Assembly: GCA_963169915.1 (NCBI GenBank)
Contig: CAUJEM010000166.1
Coordinates: 62,001 to 126,000 of the forward strand
Reading direction: 5' to 3'
DNA length: 64,000 nucleotides
Source: Myxococcota bacterium
GTDB lineage: Bacteria > Myxococcota_A > Polyangia > Polyangiales > Polyangiaceae
Shown here: piece by piece, positions 21,283 through 29,408 of the stretch
Position numbering within the stretch: position 1 is the first letter of the stretch
How the letters are laid out: each line of letters opens with the position of its first letter
The notes under the pieces: generated by a model
What the model was told of the DNA's origin: nothing
What the model saw: the letters and a program-made list of their open reading frames with translations, nothing else
Database searches by the model: none
Made by a program: the position numbers and the translations under genes

Positions 21283-22560
21283 CTATTCGCTGTCGGTGAT
21301 CTTGGCCTTGGCCTCGATGATGTCGAGCACCTTGTTCTCCAAGATCATGCCGATGAGCATCTCACGCTTGCGCGGGGCCCGATATTCCGCCCGCAGCTTG
21401 GCCAGGTTCTTTCCGCTCTGCTGCGCCAGCTCGGCGAGCCCCTCCTCGAATTCCGCGTCGCCGATCTTGATCTCTTGCCGCTTGGCGATCTCCGCCATCA
21501 AGAGCCCCGCGCGCACCTTCAGCTCCGAGTCCGCCATGAGCTGCCGTCGCAGCTCTTCCCCGACGCCGGTGGCGGCTTGGCCCTCACGGCGCGCTCGCCC
21601 CAAGATCTCTTGCTCGGTCAGCTCCATCTGCCGCTGGACCAGCGACGGTGGCACGGGGATGGGGTTGGCCTTGACCAACTCGACCACCAGCAGCTCCGCC
21701 AGCCGGTTGTCCGACTCCTCCTTGAGCTGCGCGCCGAGCCGCTCACGGATGTCCGCCTCCAAGGCGGCAAGATCCGCGAATTGCCCCAGATCTCTCGCGA
21801 AATCGTCGTCTAGCGCGGGCAGGATGCGCTCCTTGACGTCCAGCACCTCGAGCGCAAAATCACACGTCTTCCCGCGGAGCTTCGGGTGGGGATGTCCGGC
21901 GGGGAGCGCCACCTGCGCGCTGGCGCGCTCACCAGGCCGCTTACCGAACAGCGCCTCCTCGATCGGCCCCAGGATGGCTCCTGCCCCGAGCTCCACCTGG
22001 AAGTCCTTCGCTCCCGCTCCCTCGATGGGCTCCCCCTCCACGCTGACCTCGTAGCTGATGGTCACCACGTCCCCCTTGGCGGAGGCGCGCTCGTCCTTGG
22101 GCGGCTCGAGCGTGGAGTTGGCGCGCCGCAGCGCCTCGAACTCTGCCTGGATCTGCTCCGCGTTGGGGCTCACGCTCGGGCGCTGGGCCTCCAGCCCCTC
22201 GAACTTCACCTCCTCGATGCTCGGAATGACCTCCACGCGGGCCTTGTAGACGAAGGGCTGGCCCTGCGTGAGCCGCTGAGGCTCCAGCGCGGGCGCCGTC
22301 ACCGGCTGGACGCTCTGGCTGCTCACGGCCTCCGGGAAGGTCTCGTCCATGAGTCGCTGCGCCACCTCTTGCGCGATCCGCGCGCCGAACATCTGGCTGA
22401 GCACCCGACGAGGGGCCTTGCCCGGCCGAAACCCACTGATTTTTGCGCGCTTGGCGAGGGATTGGTAGCTCTTCTCGAGCTCCTGGGCGACGCGCTCGGC
22501 GTCGATGGAGACGTCGAATTCGACAAGGACGGGGCTGAGGCGCTGCGTCTGGACCTGCAT
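21283..22560 (-). CDS. tig: Trigger factor, ribosome-associated chaperone
   Basis: Trigger factor binds at the ribosome exit tunnel and shields nascent chains. The 425-residue product has the ribosome-binding signature GFRPGKAP (residues 43-50), a central FKBP-type prolyl isomerase domain (starting near GDVVTISYEVSVEGEP), and the helical C-terminal chaperone domain. The ATG chosen follows GGGGAG at about nine bases; an in-frame GTG seven codons upstream is an alternative. It is the first gene of the tig-clpP unit. Confidence 0.96.
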   Translation of the reverse strand: MQVQTQRLSPVLVEFDVSIDAERVAQELEKSYQSLAKRAKISGFRPGKAPRRVLSQMFGARIAQEVAQRLMDETFPEAVSSQSVQPVTAPALEPQRLTQGQPFVYKARVEVIPSIEEVKFEGLEAQRPSVSPNAEQIQAEFEALRRANSTLEPPKDERASAKGDVVTISYEVSVEGEPIEGAGAKDFQVELGAGAILGPIEEALFGKRPGERASAQVALPAGHPHPKLRGKTCDFALEVLDVKERILPALDDDFARDLGQFADLAALEADIRERLGAQLKEESDNRLAELLVVELVKANPIPVPPSLVQRQMELTEQEILGRARREGQAATGVGEELRRQLMADSELKVRAGLLMAEIAKRQEIKIGDAEFEEGLAELAQQSGKNLAKLRAEYRAPRKREMLIGMILENKVLDIIEAKAKITDSE

Positions 22561-22629
22561 AGGGGCCTGCTCCCCTGCCACGGTGCCCCGATAAGATCAA
22601 TAGCCTAAAGGCGCGGAGCCCTCCGCGAC

Positions 22630-22674
22630 CGAAAAGAAAGCGCCCCGGCACGGGAGGCACTCCGTACCGGGGCG
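22630..22674 (-). terminator. Rho-independent terminator of the small acidic gene
   Basis: Arms CGCCCCGG-C-ACGG and CCGT-A-CCGGGGCG pair with one mismatch around an eight-base loop (22641-22674). On the minus strand the stem is followed by CTTTCTTTTC. This is the clearest intrinsic terminator in the first half of the window. It lies between the small acidic gene and tig and insulates tig from it. Confidence 0.8.
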
Positions 22675-22709
22675 GGGAGCGGCGGGAGGACCGCCCCAGA
22701 GGGTGTCGC

Positions 22710-22892
22710 TCAGTCGTCCTCGACGCCGAGTGCTTCCTTGCGCGTGATGGACGCCTCGAAGGGGTCGACGTCGAAGTCCAGCTCGTGCTCGGCGGGCTCG
22801 AGCTCATCGACGGACCAACCCGCTCGGAAGCTCGGGCGGATCTCTTCACGTTGGAAGTCGGCGAAGGTGCGGTAGGCGGCGCGAGGTGGCAT
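22710..22892 (-). CDS. Small acidic protein of unknown function (60 aa)
   Basis: The true product appears to be the last 60 residues of a longer open frame. It starts MPPRAAYRTFADF after an AGGAGAG site ten bases upstream. The protein is highly acidic toward the end (DELEPAEHELDFDVDPFE) and ends EALGVEDD. It is bounded by a candidate promoter upstream and a strong intrinsic terminator 36 bases downstream, which argues for an independent, expressed gene. No family is recognised. It may be a small regulator or partner protein, but nothing in the sequence shows which. Confidence 0.6.
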   Translation of the reverse strand: MPPRAAYRTFADFQREEIRPSFRAGWSVDELEPAEHELDFDVDPFEASITRKEALGVEDD

Positions 22893-22933
22893 GGTCAACT
22901 GGCTCTCCTGCTCGTGATTCGGATCTCGTAGGG

Positions 22934-23107
22934 TCAGCCCCCGGCCCGGCTTGGCAGCGAGCTCACCGGCGCCAGCCGTGGTTCGGGGGCTGCACCCCAG
23001 AACCGCCGCTCGAGCAGCGCCTCCGCCTGTTGCTCCGCCCGAGAGGGCTCGTCTCGGAGAGCGGCGCGGAGCCGACCTTGGAGTCGTTGGAGGCGGGGAG
23101 GGCGCAT
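22934..23107 (-). CDS. Possible small basic protein (57 aa), doubtful
   Basis: A 57-codon frame upstream of the small acidic gene starts MRPPRLQRLQGRLRAAL and contains an Arg/Glu-rich amphipathic helix (EPSRAEQQAEALLERRF). It would be co-transcribed with the acidic gene from the candidate promoter at 23158-23186. The ribosome site is weak, and such frames arise by chance in GC-rich DNA, so it may simply be leader sequence. Confidence 0.25.
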   Translation of the reverse strand: MRPPRLQRLQGRLRAALRDEPSRAEQQAEALLERRFWGAAPEPRLAPVSSLPSRAGG

Positions 23108-23157
23108 GGTGAACTCGCAGAGAGCCGCAGCGATGAGCTGCACCTACATCTGCGCAC

Positions 23158-23186
23158 ACCATACGACAGCACCTTACCTTGGCCAA
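23158..23186 (-). promoter_or_regulatory. Candidate promoter for the small gene(s), divergent from parA
   Basis: On the minus strand TTGGCC (23181-23186) and TATGGT (23158-23163) are separated by 17 bases. Each matches four of six consensus positions. The roughly 390-base region between the acidic gene and parA also holds the possible 57-codon frame. I see no parS-like palindrome in it. Confidence 0.4.
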
Positions 23187-23286
23187 AAAGATCACCCCGC
23201 CCTCGTGCAGTTCGATAACTGCGCCGACCTCGCGCCACGGAGCGACCGCCAGCGGCCGTGCGTGCTATCAGCGGGCGCAGCAGAGG

Positions 23287-24057
23287 ATGGCAGCGCGACC
23301 GGAGATCATCGCCATCGCCAACCAGAAGGGTGGCGTGGGCAAGACCACCACGGCGGTCAACCTGGCGGCAAGCTTGGCGGCCGCCGAGCACCGGACGCTG
23401 CTCGTGGACTTCGATCCCCAAGGCAACGCCTCGAGCGGCGTGGGCGTGCCGCCTCGCAGCGCCGAGCACAACATCTATGACGCGCTCGTCGGTCGGGAGC
23501 CCCTCGAGCGTATCGTCAGGAGCACGCCCATCCAGACGTTGGACGTGGTCCCCGCCACGGGCGATCTCGCGAGCGCCGATCTCGAGCTGTACGGGCAGGC
23601 CGATCGCGATCTTCAGCTCGCGCGGGTGCTCCGCGACGAATTCGCGCAGCGCTATCGGTACGTCATCATCGACTCCCCGCCCGCGCTCGGTGTGCTCACC
23701 ATCAACGTCCTGGCGGCCGCTCACCGCGTCATCGTTCCCCTCCAACCCGAGTACTACGCCCTCGAAGGGATCAGCTCCTTGATGCAGACCATCGACAGGG
23801 TCAAAGAGCTGCTCAACCCCTCGCTCACCGTCGAGGGGATCGTGCTGACGATGTGGGACCCCAGAAACAAGCTGGCCCACCAGGTCGCCGACGAGGTCCG
23901 CCGCCATTTCCGCGTCTTCGACTCGGTCATCCCTCGCAACGTCCGGCTGAGCGAGGCCCCGTCACACGGCCTGCCAGCGCTGCTCTACGACGCGCAGAGC
24001 AAGGGCGCTCAGGCGTACCTGAGCCTCGCGCGCGAGGTCATCGAGGCGACATCATGA
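23287..24057 (+). CDS. parA: ParA/Soj-type chromosome partitioning ATPase
   Basis: ParA binds DNA non-specifically as an ATP dimer and moves ParB-parS complexes to segregate chromosomes. The 256-residue product opens directly into the deviant Walker A motif KGGVGKTT (residues 14-21). It also has LLVDFDPQGNASS (Walker A'-type), VIIDSPPALG (Walker B) and SVIPRNVRLSEAPSHG near the C-terminus, typical of chromosomal Soj. The ATG chosen leaves the usual short N-terminus; the open frame extends 36 codons further upstream without homology. Its stop overlaps the parB start (ATGA). Confidence 0.95.
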   Translation: MAARPEIIAIANQKGGVGKTTTAVNLAASLAAAEHRTLLVDFDPQGNASSGVGVPPRSAEHNIYDALVGREPLERIVRSTPIQTLDVVPATGDLASADLELYGQADRDLQLARVLRDEFAQRYRYVIIDSPPALGVLTINVLAAAHRVIVPLQPEYYALEGISSLMQTIDRVKELLNPSLTVEGIVLTMWDPRNKLAHQVADEVRRHFRVFDSVIPRNVRLSEAPSHGLPALLYDAQSKGAQAYLSLAREVIEATS

Positions 24058-24938
24058 GCGGGCACGGTAAGCCTGGGCGTGGCCTCGGGCGGGGGCTGGA
24101 CGCCCTCTTGCCGGCGCGCGCGGCCACCACCGCGCCGAGCGCCACGCCAGCGCCGAGCCGAGAGCTGTTCCGGTGCCCGCTCGACAAGATCGTCCCTCAG
24201 AAAGGGCAGCCGCGTCGTCACTTCGACGCCAAGGCGCTCGACGAGCTGGCGCAGAGCCTCAAGGAGCACGGCCTGCTCGAGCCGCTCGTCGTGCGCCGAC
24301 GCCCCGACACCGATCAGCTCGAGCTCATCGCGGGTGAGCGCCGCTGGCGCGCGGCTCAGCGCGCGGGCCTGCGTGAGGTGCTCGTCGTCGTGCGGGACTC
24401 GAGCGCCAAGGAGGCCTTCGAGCTCGCGCTGATCGAGAACGCCCAGCGCGAAGACCTGAGCGCCATCGAATTCGCGGAGTCGCTCGCGCGGCTGAGCGCC
24501 GAGTTCGGCTACACGCAAGACCAGCTCGCCCAGCGCGTGGGCAAGGATCGCTCCACGGTGGCCAACGCGCTGCGCCTGCTCAAGCTGCCGGAGGCGGTGC
24601 GCGAGCGCATCGTCCACGGGGAGCTGAGCGAAGGGCACGGGCGCGCCCTGCTCGGCGTGAGCGAGCCTGCGCGGCTCCAAGAGATCGCCGACAAGGTGCT
24701 GCGCGGACGCCTCAGCGTGCGTCAGACGGAGGCCTTGGTGCGCGCCGCCAGGAGCGCTCAGCGCAGGCCCCAGGGGGCCCCGCCCGCCAAGACCCCGAAC
24801 GTCAGGGATCTAGAGCAGCGCCTCGAGCGCAAGCTGGGCGTCCGGGTCGAGCTGCGCGACCGCGGTGGCGCTGGTGATCTCCTCCTCCGCTACGGCTCCC
24901 TCGACGAGCTCGATCGGCTGATCGACGTCCTGCTCTAG
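24054..24938 (+). CDS. parB: ParB/Spo0J-type partitioning protein
   Basis: ParB binds parS sites and spreads as a CTP-dependent clamp. The 294-residue product starts with a basic Gly/Lys tail (MSGHGKPGRGLGRGLDALL) typical of the ParA-stimulating N-terminus. It then has the CTP-binding motif GERRWRA (residues 94-100), ENAQREDLSAIEFAE, a helix-turn-helix for parS (YTQDQLAQRVGKDRSTVAN) and a C-terminal dimerisation domain. The start overlaps the parA stop by four bases. A hairpin follows. Confidence 0.96.
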   Translation: MSGHGKPGRGLGRGLDALLPARAATTAPSATPAPSRELFRCPLDKIVPQKGQPRRHFDAKALDELAQSLKEHGLLEPLVVRRRPDTDQLELIAGERRWRAAQRAGLREVLVVVRDSSAKEAFELALIENAQREDLSAIEFAESLARLSAEFGYTQDQLAQRVGKDRSTVANALRLLKLPEAVRERIVHGELSEGHGRALLGVSEPARLQEIADKVLRGRLSVRQTEALVRAARSAQRRPQGAPPAKTPNVRDLEQRLERKLGVRVELRDRGGAGDLLLRYGSLDELDRLIDVLL

Positions 24939-24946
24939 CGCGACGC

Positions 24947-24971
24947 GAGCCGCGGCCCTGCGGGCCGCGCT
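24947..24971. terminator. Bidirectional hairpin between parB and the TPR lipoprotein gene
   Basis: Arms CGCGGCCC (24951-24958) and GGGCCGCG (24962-24969) form a perfect 8-bp stem with a three-base loop, flanked by partly pairing GAG/CTC. It fills the 32-base gap between two convergent genes. There is no T-tract. Confidence 0.5.
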
Positions 24972-25999
24972 CAGCGCGTCACCCCCAAGGCGGCCAGCTC
25001 CTTCTTGGCCGCCGCCTCCCACTTGGTGCCGGCCCCCGCCTTCAGCGCCGCCTCGAAGGCCGCGATCGCCTCGCGCTTGAGCTTCGGCTCCGCCCGGAGG
25101 CTCTGACCGAGATAGAAGTGCGCCGGCGCAAACCCGCCGTCGAGCTTGATGGCCGCTTGAAAATCTTGGCGGGCGCCGGGCTCGTCCCCGACGCCATGGC
25201 GGCAGATGCCACGCCGGACGTGGACGTCGGCGGTGGGCTTCGCCGCGAGCAGCGGGTCGAGCACCCCGACGCACTGCGCGTAGGCGCCGAGCTTACCCAA
25301 GGTCTCCGCGACGGCGCCCAGCACCGCCGCGTCTTCGCTCTCTACCCGCCCGAGCTGCGCGATGGCCTCGTCCTTGCGGCCCGCCTCCGCGAGCAGGCGC
25401 GCGTAAGCGAAGCGCAGCTCCGCCTCCGCGGGGAGGGCCTCCACCGCCTCGGCGTACGCGACGAGGGCCGCGTCGCGCTCACCGAGGGCTTCGAGCGCCA
25501 TGGCCTGATTCATCACCAACCCGGGGTGCTTCGGCGTCTTGGCGAGGCCCGCCCGGACGACCTTCAGCGCAGCGGCTGCCTCCCCGGCGTCGAGCAGCAG
25601 CGCGGAGAGGTTGACCGCGGCGTCGGCGAGGGTCGGCGCGAGCGCCAAGGCAGCGCGGTAGGCCTCGCGCGCCCCTGCCGCGTCCCCGGTGCCCTCGAGG
25701 GCGACCCCCAAGTAAAACGCCGCTTGAGGATCCTTCGGGTCGGCCGCCCGCGCGGCCTCGGCCTTCTGCTTGGCGGCGGCGTAGTCCCCCGCCTCGATGG
25801 CGGCCATGGCCTCCTTGACGGCGTGACTGGACGGCGTCCCATCGAAGCCGCCCCCGCTCGGCCCGCTCGGGTCGTCCAGGGGCGGCGGCTCGACGGGGGC
25901 TTGGGCCGGCGGCCCCCCACAAGCGACGGCGAGGCACGCCCCCGCGACGAGGGCGAGGTGATAAGAACGGCGGAGCAGCGTGGACGGCGATGGGATCAT
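24971..25999 (-). CDS. TPR-containing lipoprotein
   Basis: The 342-residue product has a signal peptide ending in a lipobox (LAVACGG, Cys27), a Pro/Gly-rich linker, then a run of TPR units (for example DPKDPQAAFYLGVALEGTGDAAG and LDGGFAPAHFYLGQSL) to the end. It is probably an envelope-anchored protein-interaction scaffold. Its ATG overlaps the glnD stop (ATGA), so it is translated as the second gene of a glnD operon, which is unusual for a lipoprotein. A functional link to nitrogen signalling is not shown by the sequence. Confidence 0.85.
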   Translation of the reverse strand: MIPSPSTLLRRSYHLALVAGACLAVACGGPPAQAPVEPPPLDDPSGPSGGGFDGTPSSHAVKEAMAAIEAGDYAAAKQKAEAARAADPKDPQAAFYLGVALEGTGDAAGAREAYRAALALAPTLADAAVNLSALLLDAGEAAAALKVVRAGLAKTPKHPGLVMNQAMALEALGERDAALVAYAEAVEALPAEAELRFAYARLLAEAGRKDEAIAQLGRVESEDAAVLGAVAETLGKLGAYAQCVGVLDPLLAAKPTADVHVRRGICRHGVGDEPGARQDFQAAIKLDGGFAPAHFYLGQSLRAEPKLKREAIAAFEAALKAGAGTKWEAAAKKELAALGVTR

Positions 26000-28746
26000 G
26001 GTGGTTGGGGTGGGGTCGAGGAACAAGGAGGAGCGTCCGTGACGGGCGCTCCGGCGGGCGATGACGGGGCACCACGCTCCGAGTCGTCCAGAGTAGACAG
26101 GGCGGCGAACACGGTGTGCTTGAGCGCCTCGATGCGCTCCGGGGTGTCGAGCTGCCCGCCGTGGGCGTCGGTGATGTAGAACACGTCGGCGACGCGCGAG
26201 CCCTCGGTGTTGATCCTCGCGCGCGCGACCGACACGCCGGCGGTCTGCAGGGCCGTGGCCAGCGTGAACAGCAGCGCCGGGCGGTCGCGCGTGATCACCT
26301 CCATCACCGTGTGCGCCAGCGACGCGCGATTGTCGATGGTCAGCTCGGTCGCGACTGGCGGCGAAGGCCGGAGCGGGCTCCTTCCGCCGCCGCGCCGCGC
26401 CGCCACGAGGGCCCCAGCGTCACCCGCTCCCTGCACGAGCGCGGAGAAATCATGTTCGAGCCGCTGGATGAGCGCGTCGACGGGCGCGCCGTCCGGCAGC
26501 TGGACCCAGAAGAGATCCAGCGCCCTACCCTGCCCGTCCGGCTCCTTGAAGCTCAAGATCTCCGCGCTCAAGACGCTGAGCCGCGCCGCGGCCAAGACCG
26601 CCGTCGCCTTCGCCAACAGCCCGGTCCGGTCGTCCGCCACGAAGGCGATGAGCCCGTGGGCGCCGTCCACCGCCAGCAGCTCGACCGCGGAGGCGCGACC
26701 GCGCACGCGGCGCGCGAGCTGGGCGTGGCGCCGAATGACCTCCGGCGCGTACGCGAACAGGTAGCGCTCTGGCACGGCCTCGAGGAACGCTGCGACGTAC
26801 TCCGAGCGGCTGCGCCCGCGGATGAGCCGCCGCCGCTGCTCGACGCTGGAGGCCCCCCGCGCGCTCGACCCGCTGGCCAAGCGCGCGTCGGCGGCCCAGT
26901 AGAGCTCCTCGAGCAGCCGCGCCTTCCAGTCCGTCATCGCCGTGGGGCTCGTGGTCGAGACGTCCGCCACCGTGAGCAGGTAGAGCTCCCGTAGCGTCTC
27001 ACGGTCGCGGATCACCTGGCAGAATTCGTCGAGCGTCCGCGGATCGTCCAGATCTCTGCGCGTGGCCGTGTGGTACATCCGCAAGTGCTGCCGCACGAGC
27101 TGCTGCACCAGGGCGCTCATCGCGGGCTCCACCCCCAGGCGGGCCAAGATGACCCTCGCCAGCTCCTGACCACGCTCGGCGTGGTGGCGCCCTCCGATGT
27201 CCTTGCCGATGTCGTGGAGCAGGCACGCGAAGAACACCACCGGTGGACGGGCCATCTCTGCGGCCAAGCGCGACGCGAGCGGATACTCCGCCGCCAGCTC
27301 GCCGCGACAGAGCTGCGCGAGCCTGTCGACGGCCGCCACCGAGTGCACGTCCACCGTGTAGACGTGGTAAATGTCATGATGCACTCGCCCCACCACGGGC
27401 GAAAACTCCGGCACCATGGCGAGCAGCAGCCCGACGTCGTGGAGCTCCGCCACCACGCTGCCGGACTTGAGCTGCGTCCGCTGGGCGACCGCTACCAAGC
27501 GCTGAAACAGATCCGCCGCGCCCCGGTCCTCACGGAGCCGCTGGCAGAAGCTCGGCGAGGCGCAGGCGCGAGCGATGGCGTCCCGCGCGTAGCCGTAGAC
27601 GGGCAGCTCCCGCAGCACCGCTTGCTCCACCAGCCGCAGCGCGAGCACCGGCTCCGCCTCGAGCTGGGCGCTGTCCTCGAGGGACACGGCGCCCTGGGTC
27701 AGCTTGAGCCCACCGTCGATCCGCACGTCGTTCGAGCGGCGTCGCGGCGGCGGCGCGGCGCGCGTCACGAGCTGCTCGAGCGTGAGGACGACGGCGCGCG
27801 CGTGCCGATAGTAGTCGCTCATGAAGCGCTCGATGTTCGCGCCACCAGCACCATAGCCGAGGGCCACGGCCGTCGGCTCCTGCCGCTCGAAGACCAGGCG
27901 GTCGGCGCGGCGCCCTGCGGCCCCATGCAAGAGCTGGCGGACGCGCCAGAGAAACTCCGTGGCCTCCTCGATGAGCTGCACCTCACGCGGGAGCAGCACC
28001 CCGAGGCGCAGCAGCTCTCGGGGGCTCCCCGCGTTCCAGCGCAGCTTGGCGACCCAGTGACAGGTGTCCAAGTCCCGCAGCCCACCAGCGGCGAGCTTGA
28101 GCTCGGGCTCGAGCAGGTAGACGCTGTCGCCGTAGCGCTGGCGGCGCTCCTGGGCGCTCGCGACGAGCGCCTCGATGAGCGAGGGGACGTTGGAATCCGC
28201 GAACACCGTCTCCAGGGCCTGCGCCCTCAGCGCCAGGGATCGCTCCGGCCCCCCCGCCACCGCTCGCCAGTCGAGCAAGGCGGTCGCCGTGGGCAGATCC
28301 GTGCGGCAGAGCTCGAGCAGCTCCTCGGTGGTCACCACTTGGTGCCCGACCGACACGCCGGCGTCCCACAGCGGGTAGAGGATGGCCTCGGCCACGTGAT
28401 CCGCGCGCTGCCCGGTAGGCACGAGGAATCGGACGTCCACGTCGCTCCCGTAGGCGAGCGCGCCACGCCCATAGCTGCCGACCGCGGCGAGCGTGCACTC
28501 CACCCAGTGCGCGCTCTGGCTCAAGCTGGCGCGCGCGGCGTGGTACAGGCTCGCCAGGAGGCCATCGTAGACCTTGGCGTACCGGACCCCCGCCGCGTAG
28601 CCTGCCTCCACCCCACCCGCGGCGATCCTCGCCTTGACCTCGTCCCGGTGCAGCGTGAGGTAGCGCTTCAGCTCGGTGACGAGCCCCGGCGACGCTTGTT
28701 GAAGCGGCGCGCCGAGCTGGGTCGTGGCCTTCGCAGGAGGCTGCAT
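25996..28746 (-). CDS. glnD: PII uridylyltransferase / uridylyl-removing enzyme
   Basis: GlnD adds UMP to and removes it from the PII signal protein in response to glutamine. The 916-residue product has the nucleotidyltransferase motif GSYGRGALAYGSDVDVRF (residues 90-107), the DUF294-type helical domain, the HD hydrolase (YTVDVHSVAAVDRL; CLLHDIGKDIGGRHH), and two C-terminal ACT domains (around DRTGLLAKATAVLAAARL and DRPALLFTLATALQTAGV) that sense glutamine. Length and domain order match the family. It is divergent from a Tat-exported protein gene across 98 bases and coupled to a downstream TPR lipoprotein. Confidence 0.95.
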   Translation of the reverse strand: MQPPAKATTQLGAPLQQASPGLVTELKRYLTLHRDEVKARIAAGGVEAGYAAGVRYAKVYDGLLASLYHAARASLSQSAHWVECTLAAVGSYGRGALAYGSDVDVRFLVPTGQRADHVAEAILYPLWDAGVSVGHQVVTTEELLELCRTDLPTATALLDWRAVAGGPERSLALRAQALETVFADSNVPSLIEALVASAQERRQRYGDSVYLLEPELKLAAGGLRDLDTCHWVAKLRWNAGSPRELLRLGVLLPREVQLIEEATEFLWRVRQLLHGAAGRRADRLVFERQEPTAVALGYGAGGANIERFMSDYYRHARAVVLTLEQLVTRAAPPPRRRSNDVRIDGGLKLTQGAVSLEDSAQLEAEPVLALRLVEQAVLRELPVYGYARDAIARACASPSFCQRLREDRGAADLFQRLVAVAQRTQLKSGSVVAELHDVGLLLAMVPEFSPVVGRVHHDIYHVYTVDVHSVAAVDRLAQLCRGELAAEYPLASRLAAEMARPPVVFFACLLHDIGKDIGGRHHAERGQELARVILARLGVEPAMSALVQQLVRQHLRMYHTATRRDLDDPRTLDEFCQVIRDRETLRELYLLTVADVSTTSPTAMTDWKARLLEELYWAADARLASGSSARGASSVEQRRRLIRGRSRSEYVAAFLEAVPERYLFAYAPEVIRRHAQLARRVRGRASAVELLAVDGAHGLIAFVADDRTGLLAKATAVLAAARLSVLSAEILSFKEPDGQGRALDLFWVQLPDGAPVDALIQRLEHDFSALVQGAGDAGALVAARRGGGRSPLRPSPPVATELTIDNRASLAHTVMEVITRDRPALLFTLATALQTAGVSVARARINTEGSRVADVFYITDAHGGQLDTPERIEALKHTVFAALSTLDDSERGAPSSPAGAPVTDAPPCSSTPPQPP

Positions 28747-28844
28747 GAGCTTCGTCCGCGGAGGGATCCCTCGACGGCGAGGGGCTCCGGCTGGCCCTGC
28801 ACCTTATAAAGCCTGAACCCAGGCCGTGCTAGCCTCCCCCGACC

Positions 28845-29408
28845 ATGCTGACACGTCGCCAGTTGCTCAGCGGCCTCGGGGCGGCCGCGTGGAGCCTGCA
28901 GGCCGGGGTCGCCCGCGCGACCACCGCTCGGGCCCTCGACCTCCCGGAGCTGCTCCGCCTGAGCGGAGCGGTCTCCGTGGCGACGCCGATCGAGGCGCAG
29001 AGCCGCTGGGAGCGCGTCGGAGGGCAGCGCCGCATCGTCACGTACGTTCGACTGCAGCTCGAGCAGACCTGGCTCGGGGAGCCCGAGGCGCAGCCGCTGG
29101 TCCGCACCCTGGGCGGGCAGGTCGGAGACACTGGCCAAGTCGTTCACGGCGAGGCTCCCCTGGCGCTCGGCCAGCGCGCGCTCCTGTTCCTCACGCCCCG
29201 CACCCGGGAGCTGCGCTCCGTCGCGGGGATGGCGCAAGGCCACTACCCGCTGCTCGAGGGCCCGCGCAGCCCAGCACGGCTCACCCAGAGCCCAGGGCTG
29301 CCGACCCTCGTGGACGTGGACGCCGCGTCCGCGGTCGTCCGGCTCTCCGGGCAGCGGCTCGACGACGCGAGCCGACTCGTCGTGGAGGCTGCCCGTGAGG
29401 CGCGGTAG
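28845..29408 (+). CDS. Tat-exported protein of unknown function
   Basis: The 187-residue product starts with a twin-arginine signal (MLTRRQLLSGLGAAAWS), so a folded protein is probably exported to the periplasm or beyond. The mature part includes SVATPIEAQSRWERVGG, VTYVRLQLEQTWLG and LALGQRALLFLTPR, which look like a beta-rich domain. I do not recognise a named family. Its stop lies inside the next gene (14-base overlap with the matrixin-type protease), so the two are co-translated and probably work on the same extracytoplasmic task. Confidence 0.75.
   Translation: MLTRRQLLSGLGAAAWSLQAGVARATTARALDLPELLRLSGAVSVATPIEAQSRWERVGGQRRIVTYVRLQLEQTWLGEPEAQPLVRTLGGQVGDTGQVVHGEAPLALGQRALLFLTPRTRELRSVAGMAQGHYPLLEGPRSPARLTQSPGLPTLVDVDAASAVVRLSGQRLDDASRLVVEAAREAR

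Noticed and set aside
22893-23195. N-terminal extension of the small acidic gene (about 101 codons)
   Set aside because: Extension is Pro/Arg/Ala-rich without pattern and lies behind a good internal ATG with AGGAGAG; the true gene starts at 22892.
27070-28809. 579-codon open frame opposite glnD
   Set aside because: Antisense to well-matched GlnD domains; composition is that of a shadow frame.
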